Shown here in pieces: positions 59,750-64,000 of a DNA stretch of 64,000 nucleotides (positions are counted from its first letter, which is position 1; each line of letters opens with the position of its first letter). The DNA is taken from the NCBI GenBank assembly GCA_034932745.1, contig JAYFOJ010000004.1, positions 28,629-92,628 of the forward strand, given 5' to 3'. A program made the translations under genes and the position numbers. Below the pieces are notes generated by a model, which saw only the letters and a list, made by a program, of their open reading frames with translations, was not told where the DNA came from and made no database searches. This stretch comes from JBAYST01 sp034932745 (GTDB lineage Bacteria > Bacillota_I > Bacilli_A > RFN20 > CAG-826).

Positions 59750-62122
59750 ATGAGTTTTACGATAAAATTATCGGTTCATCAACTTGTCGATTTTCTTCTT
59801 CGTAGAGGCGATATTGATTCTCGAATTTTTAATCGTTCCGCAATGAATGAAGGAAGTAAAATACACGCTAGTTATCAATCAAAACAGGGGAATGAATATA
59901 TTTCTGAGTATCCACTAAAAAGAACGATAAAAATCGACGAGTTTGAGTTTGTTATTGAAGGAAGAGCGGATGGCATTATCAAGAAAGATAATCGCTATAT
60001 CATCGACGAAATTAAGACCACGGTGATGAGCTTGCCGGTTTTTCGCAAAGAACAAATAGATTGGCACTTAGGACAAGCCAAATGTTATGCCTTCATGTTT
60101 GCGGACGAACAAAAACTATCAGAAATAGGAATCAGGCTGACGTATATTAGACAAGGAGTAAGCGATGAAAAGCTTATCGACGACTATTCCTTTACGTATG
60201 ATGAGCTAAGCATTTATGTTAAAAAATTATTGACGGAGTATCTTGCTTTTTACCAGATTATTCTCCGCAAAGACAAAGAAAGAAATGACTCGATTAAAGT
60301 GCTATCGTTTCCATTTGATAGGTATCGCTCTGGCCAAAGGGAACTAGCAAAATATGCCTACTCTATAGGCAAAAAAGGCGGAAAATTATTTGTCGAAGCC
60401 CCGACCGGAATCGGAAAGACGATGTCGACAATTTATCCTTTTATAAAATGCATAGAGCAAAATTCCGAAGGTAAGATTTTTTATCTAACCGCTAAAAATT
60501 CTGGCAAAGAGTCAGCGTATAATGCAATAAAAATCCTTAAGAATAAGGGTTTATCGATATATGAAATAATGATCTCCGCAAAAGATAAAATCTGTTTTTC
60601 CAAAGGCAAAGGATGCAATCCTGATGAATGTCCTTTTACAAAAGGGTATTACAACAAAATACAAAGCGTAATCAAGAATTCACTTTTAAAGTATTCGGAT
60701 TTTACTTATGACACGATATGCAAAATTGCAAAAGAAAACGAAGTTTGTCCTTTTGAGTTAGAACTAGATCTTTCGCTATTTAATGACATCATCATTTGTG
60801 ATTACAACTACATGTTTGATCCACTTGTTTACATGAAGAGATATTTCGATGGAGACACATCTAATTTCTTAGTTTTAGTCGACGAAGCACACAATCTAAT
60901 AGATCGTTCTCGCGATATGTATAGTGCATCGATTTCATCTAAAAAATATAATGACGCTAAAAAAGCTTCGAGAAAAATAGACAATAAAAAACTCAAGAAT
61001 TCGTTGAAACGAATGACAAAAATGTTTAATGAATTTAGGGAAACATATCCTGCTAATGAGAACACTATTACATCGTTTGATTCTAAAATGTTTAGAGTTT
61101 TAGATTCTTTTTCTTTAGCGGTTCAGGATATCAATAAAAACGATAACAAATCTATGAATCCAGAACTTTTGGATTTCTTCTTGGATGTTAACAAGTTTAT
61201 CAAGATATTCGATTTTTACTCTGAAAGATATATTTCGTATATAAAGGTGGGGCAAGGAAAAAGAGGGAATGTGACATTACATCTATCATGTCTAGACGCG
61301 TCAAGCTTCTTAAAAAGAAGTCTTAACTCTGTTAAAGGTAGTGTTCTATTTTCTGCTACACTTTCACCAATCGACTATTACATCAACCTTCTCGGTGGTG
61401 ATATCGAAAAAGATTCATATTTCTTGTTAAAATCTCCGTTTCCAAAAGAGAATTTAAGACTCTTAGTAGCGCCTAAACTGTCGATTAGATATTCTGAAAG
61501 AGAAGCATCATATCAAGAAGTTGCAAAGTATATCGAGGCGTTTATTTCTCATCGTATTGGTAACTATATAATTTATGCACCAAGTTATGAGTATCAAGAT
61601 AAGTTGCTATCGTATTTAAATGTTCCTTCCGATTGTGAACTCGTCGTTCAAACAAAAGAAATGACCGACCAGGAAAAAGAGGATTTTGTCAACAAGTTCA
61701 AGCCTAAACCGGACAATACCACCATCGGAATTGCAATTATAGGAGGTTCATTTGCCGAAGGCATAGATCTAGTTAGTGATCGACTAATAGGCGCTGTTAT
61801 TATCGGTGTCGGATTACCTAAAATTAATTTTGAAAGCGATAAAATTGCCGAATACTATCGATCAAAAGAATTGCCGGGTAAGGATTATTCATACACCTAT
61901 CCAGGGATGAATAAAGTTATGCAAGCGGTTGGGCGAGTAATAAGAAGTGAAAGCGATCGTGGTGCAGTGCTTTTAATCGATGAGCGGTATATGCAGAATC
62001 AGTACCGAAGTTTATTCAGAAACGAATGGGACGACTACCGAGTTGTCTTAAATGTTGATGATTTGAACGAAGAAATAAAAGATTTCTTCAATTCTAAGAA
62101 GAAAAATAATGTCATAAAATGA
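59750..62122 (+). CDS. PD-(D/E)XK nuclease fused to Fe-S helicase (XPD/DinG-like)
   Basis: A 790-residue DNA repair fusion. The N-terminal domain carries a PD-(D/E)XK nuclease signature, GRAD-G then IIDEIKTT (Asp74, Glu87, Lys89), of the Cas4/RecB type. The helicase part has Walker A APTGIGKTMS (Lys223), four cysteines for a [4Fe-4S] cluster (KICFSKGKGCNPDECPF and EVCPFE) and the DEAH box (378-381). The later motifs 'SATLSPIDYYINLLGG', 'GSFAEGIDL' and 'QAVGRVIRSESDRGAVLLIDERY' follow. It probably unwinds and trims DNA in repair. Not linked to a CRISPR locus, despite the Cas4-like part. Leaderless. Confidence 0.9.
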   Translation: MSFTIKLSVHQLVDFLLRRGDIDSRIFNRSAMNEGSKIHASYQSKQGNEYISEYPLKRTIKIDEFEFVIEGRADGIIKKDNRYIIDEIKTTVMSLPVFRKEQIDWHLGQAKCYAFMFADEQKLSEIGIRLTYIRQGVSDEKLIDDYSFTYDELSIYVKKLLTEYLAFYQIILRKDKERNDSIKVLSFPFDRYRSGQRELAKYAYSIGKKGGKLFVEAPTGIGKTMSTIYPFIKCIEQNSEGKIFYLTAKNSGKESAYNAIKILKNKGLSIYEIMISAKDKICFSKGKGCNPDECPFTKGYYNKIQSVIKNSLLKYSDFTYDTICKIAKENEVCPFELELDLSLFNDIIICDYNYMFDPLVYMKRYFDGDTSNFLVLVDEAHNLIDRSRDMYSASISSKKYNDAKKASRKIDNKKLKNSLKRMTKMFNEFRETYPANENTITSFDSKMFRVLDSFSLAVQDINKNDNKSMNPELLDFFLDVNKFIKIFDFYSERYISYIKVGQGKRGNVTLHLSCLDASSFLKRSLNSVKGSVLFSATLSPIDYYINLLGGDIEKDSYFLLKSPFPKENLRLLVAPKLSIRYSEREASYQEVAKYIEAFISHRIGNYIIYAPSYEYQDKLLSYLNVPSDCELVVQTKEMTDQEKEDFVNKFKPKPDNTTIGIAIIGGSFAEGIDLVSDRLIGAVIIGVGLPKINFESDKIAEYYRSKELPGKDYSYTYPGMNKVMQAVGRVIRSESDRGAVLLIDERYMQNQYRSLFRNEWDDYRVVLNVDDLNEEIKDFFNSKKKNNVIK

Positions 62123-62134
62123 CAATTATATTAA

Positions 62135-62140
62135 TATATT
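62135..62140 (+). promoter_or_regulatory. Leaderless -10 before lepA
   Basis: TATATT ends 6 nt before the ATG at 62147. There is no SD and no clear -35. Confidence 0.4.
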
Positions 62141-62146
62141 ATAGTT

Positions 62147-63955
62147 ATGAGTTTCCCACAGGATAAAATACGAAATTTCTCAATCATTGCTCACATCGAT
62201 CACGGCAAATCAACCCTTGCTGATCGTATTTTAGAATTGACAGGAGCAATCGAAGAAAGAGAAATGAAAGAACAGCTTCTCGATTCGATGGATTTAGAAA
62301 GAGAAAGAGGCATTACGATTAAGCTTAATGCCGTTACTTTGAAGTACAAGGCTGATGATGGCGAAACATATATTTTTAATTTAATAGATACTCCAGGGCA
62401 TGTTGATTTTGCTTACGAAGTATCTCGTTCTTTAGCGGCTTGTGAAGGCGCAATTTTGGTCGTAGATGCAACTCAAGGAGTCGAGGCACAAACTCTAGCT
62501 AATGTTTACTTGGCGGTCGATAACAACCTCGAAGTCATACCAGTTATCAACAAAGTTGATTTACCTAGTGCGATGCCTGAATTAGTAAAAGAAGAGATTG
62601 AAAAGAGAATTGGAATTCCAGCGCAAGAAGCGGTTGAGATTTCTGCCAAAACTGGTTTCCATGTTCATGAAGTTCTCGAGAATATTGTTAAATTTGTTCC
62701 CGCCCCTAAAGGCGATGTTGAAGGTCCATTAAAAGCTCTAATTTTTGATAGTTACTACGATTCGTATCGCGGTGTTGTTATTCTAGTCCGCATTAGAGAC
62801 GGAAGCGTTAAGGTTGGAGATCATATTAGATTAATGGCAGCTGGCAAGGATTACTTTGTAACAGAAGTAGGAATGAGAACGCCGAAAGAAATAAAACTCA
62901 AAGAATTATCAGCGGGTGAAGTCGGATATATTTGCGCCCAAATTAAGGATATTAAAGATGTTAGACCTGGTGAAACCGTTACATCGGCAGAGAACCCTAC
63001 TAAGCATCCACTTCCTGGATATCGAAAAATGAACCCAATGGTTTATTGTGGTCTATACCCTGTCGATAGTGAGGACTACGCTAACTTAAAAGATGCGCTC
63101 GATAAGCTTTGCCTTAACGACTCATCTTTACAATACACACCAGAATCTTCTCAGGCTTTAGGCTTTGGGTTTAGATGTGGTTTCTTAGGCTTACTCCATA
63201 TGGACATCGTTCAAGAACGACTAGAAAGAGAATACGGATTAAACCTAATTTTAACTGCACCTAGCGTTATTTATCATATTCATATGACAAATGGAGAAAT
63301 GATAAAACTAGAAAACCCAAGCGAACTTCCGGACTTATCTAGTGTTTCCGAAATTGAAGAACCTTATGTCAAAGCTTCTATTATGTCGCCAAAAGAATAT
63401 GTAGGTCCAATCATGGAGCTTTGCCAAGATCGTCGTGGGATATATCAAAATCTCGAATACTTTGATGAAACTAGAACTATATTGACATATGAAATACCGC
63501 TATCTGAAATTATTTATAATTTTTTTGATAAACTAAAATCATATACCAAAGGATATGCTTCTTTAGACTATGAACTCACAGACTACAAGCCCGGCAATCT
63601 TTCTAAACTAGACATACTTTTAAACGGTCAAACAATCGATGCTTTATCGAGCATTGTTTTTAAACCAGATGCCTACAATCGTGGTTTAGGCATTATTCAA
63701 AGATTAAAAAATATCATTCCAAAGCAGCAATTTGAAATCCCTGTTCAAGCAGCGATTGGTGGAAAAATCATCGCTAGAGTCGACATTAAAGCTATGCGCA
63801 AGGATGTTCTAGCTAAGTGCTATGGTGGAGATATTTCTCGTAAGAAAAAGCTTCTTGAGAAACAAAAAGAAGGCAAGAAGAGAATGAAACGAATTGGCTC
63901 TGTTGAAGTTCCACAAGAAGGATTCATGGCTATCCTATCAATAGACGATAATTAG
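62147..63955 (+). CDS. lepA: Elongation factor 4 (LepA)
   Basis: Translational GTPase, 602 residues, that acts on stalled or back-translocating ribosomes and in 30S biogenesis. G1 [9 protein letters not shown], G2 RGITIK, G3 DTPGHVDF, G4 NKVD and G5 SAK are present. The LepA-specific C-terminal domain has '[37 protein letters not shown]' in the variant '[24 protein letters not shown]'. The coding region is complete. The last 45 nt of the window after the stop hold no visible gene. Confidence 0.96.
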   Translation: [602 protein letters not shown]

Positions 63956-64000
63956 TAGTTTTTTAGTATTTTTGTTTGCGACTTACTGATCAACTTTATA

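Noticed and set aside
59750..60100. Cas4 of a CRISPR system
   Set aside because: The domain is fused to an XPD-like helicase and no repeat array or other cas gene is in the window.

Overview
The window looks like the chromosome of a low-GC Gram-positive bacterium (Bacillota), probably an uncultured Bacilli lineage related to Erysipelotrichales or the mollicutes. It uses the standard code: TGG is tryptophan and TGA ends several genes. Bacillota-type signs are the T-box leader on alaS, a CIRCE operator on clpB, a GlnR-type box between glnA and glmS, the rimP-nusA-infB-rbfA operon, the alaS-ruvX-DUF1292 cluster and comEA-comEC. ClpB lacks its N-terminal domain and NusA has a long C-terminal tail, which fits a mollicute-related lineage; I cannot name the genus.

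Layout. 1-5.4 kb: end of a surface carbohydrate-binding protein, 4-alpha-glucanotransferase, a MacB-like ABC exporter and a small membrane protein. 5.4-7.9 kb: rimO, a tRNA-Thr with an unusual T-loop, a candidate small RNA, and a Bro-N/Fic fusion gene with a palindromic promoter. 7.9-13.9 kb, reverse strand: a large secreted M6-type metalloprotease with Ig-like domains, then clpB. 13.9-17.7 kb: a phosphodiesterase, a lipoprotein and two membrane proteins. 17.7-31.8 kb: ispD, the rimP-nusA-infB-rbfA operon, a TtcA-like/GNAT fusion, truB-ribF, rpsO, pnp and a three-gene flavoprotein operon. 31.8-39.8 kb: an RNase J paralogue with a degenerate active site, ftsK, acpS, pullulanase, an unknown small protein and plsC. 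39.9-52.1 kb: a lipoprotein and an rRNA methyltransferase (reverse), pdp, rarA (reverse), dtd-mnmA, T-box-alaS-ruvX-DUF1292, glnA (reverse). 52.3-64 kb: glmS, greA, comEA-comEC, holA, rpsT (reverse), fmt, a nuclease-helicase fusion and lepA.

Most of the content is housekeeping: translation, tRNA and rRNA modification, RNA decay, DNA repair and nitrogen or amino-sugar metabolism. MalQ and pullulanase together indicate use of glycogen, starch or maltodextrin. IspD indicates the MEP isoprenoid route.

The most interesting signals are regulatory. (1) Many genes have a -10 element only 5-12 nt before the ATG and no Shine-Dalgarno sequence, so their mRNAs would be leaderless or nearly so, while neighbours carry strong AGGAGG sites. 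(2) The greA terminator uses as its 3' arm the Shine-Dalgarno sequence of comEA. (3) The Bro-N/Fic gene has a perfect 20-bp palindrome over its -10 and start codon, a near-duplicate inverted repeat upstream and inside the gene, and a divergent promoter for a short terminator-ended RNA. (4) Several terminator hairpins contain the stop codon of the gene they end. (5) TCGA is strongly over-represented through an NTC|GA codon-context preference. No CRISPR array, insertion sequence, rRNA or prophage block was seen.
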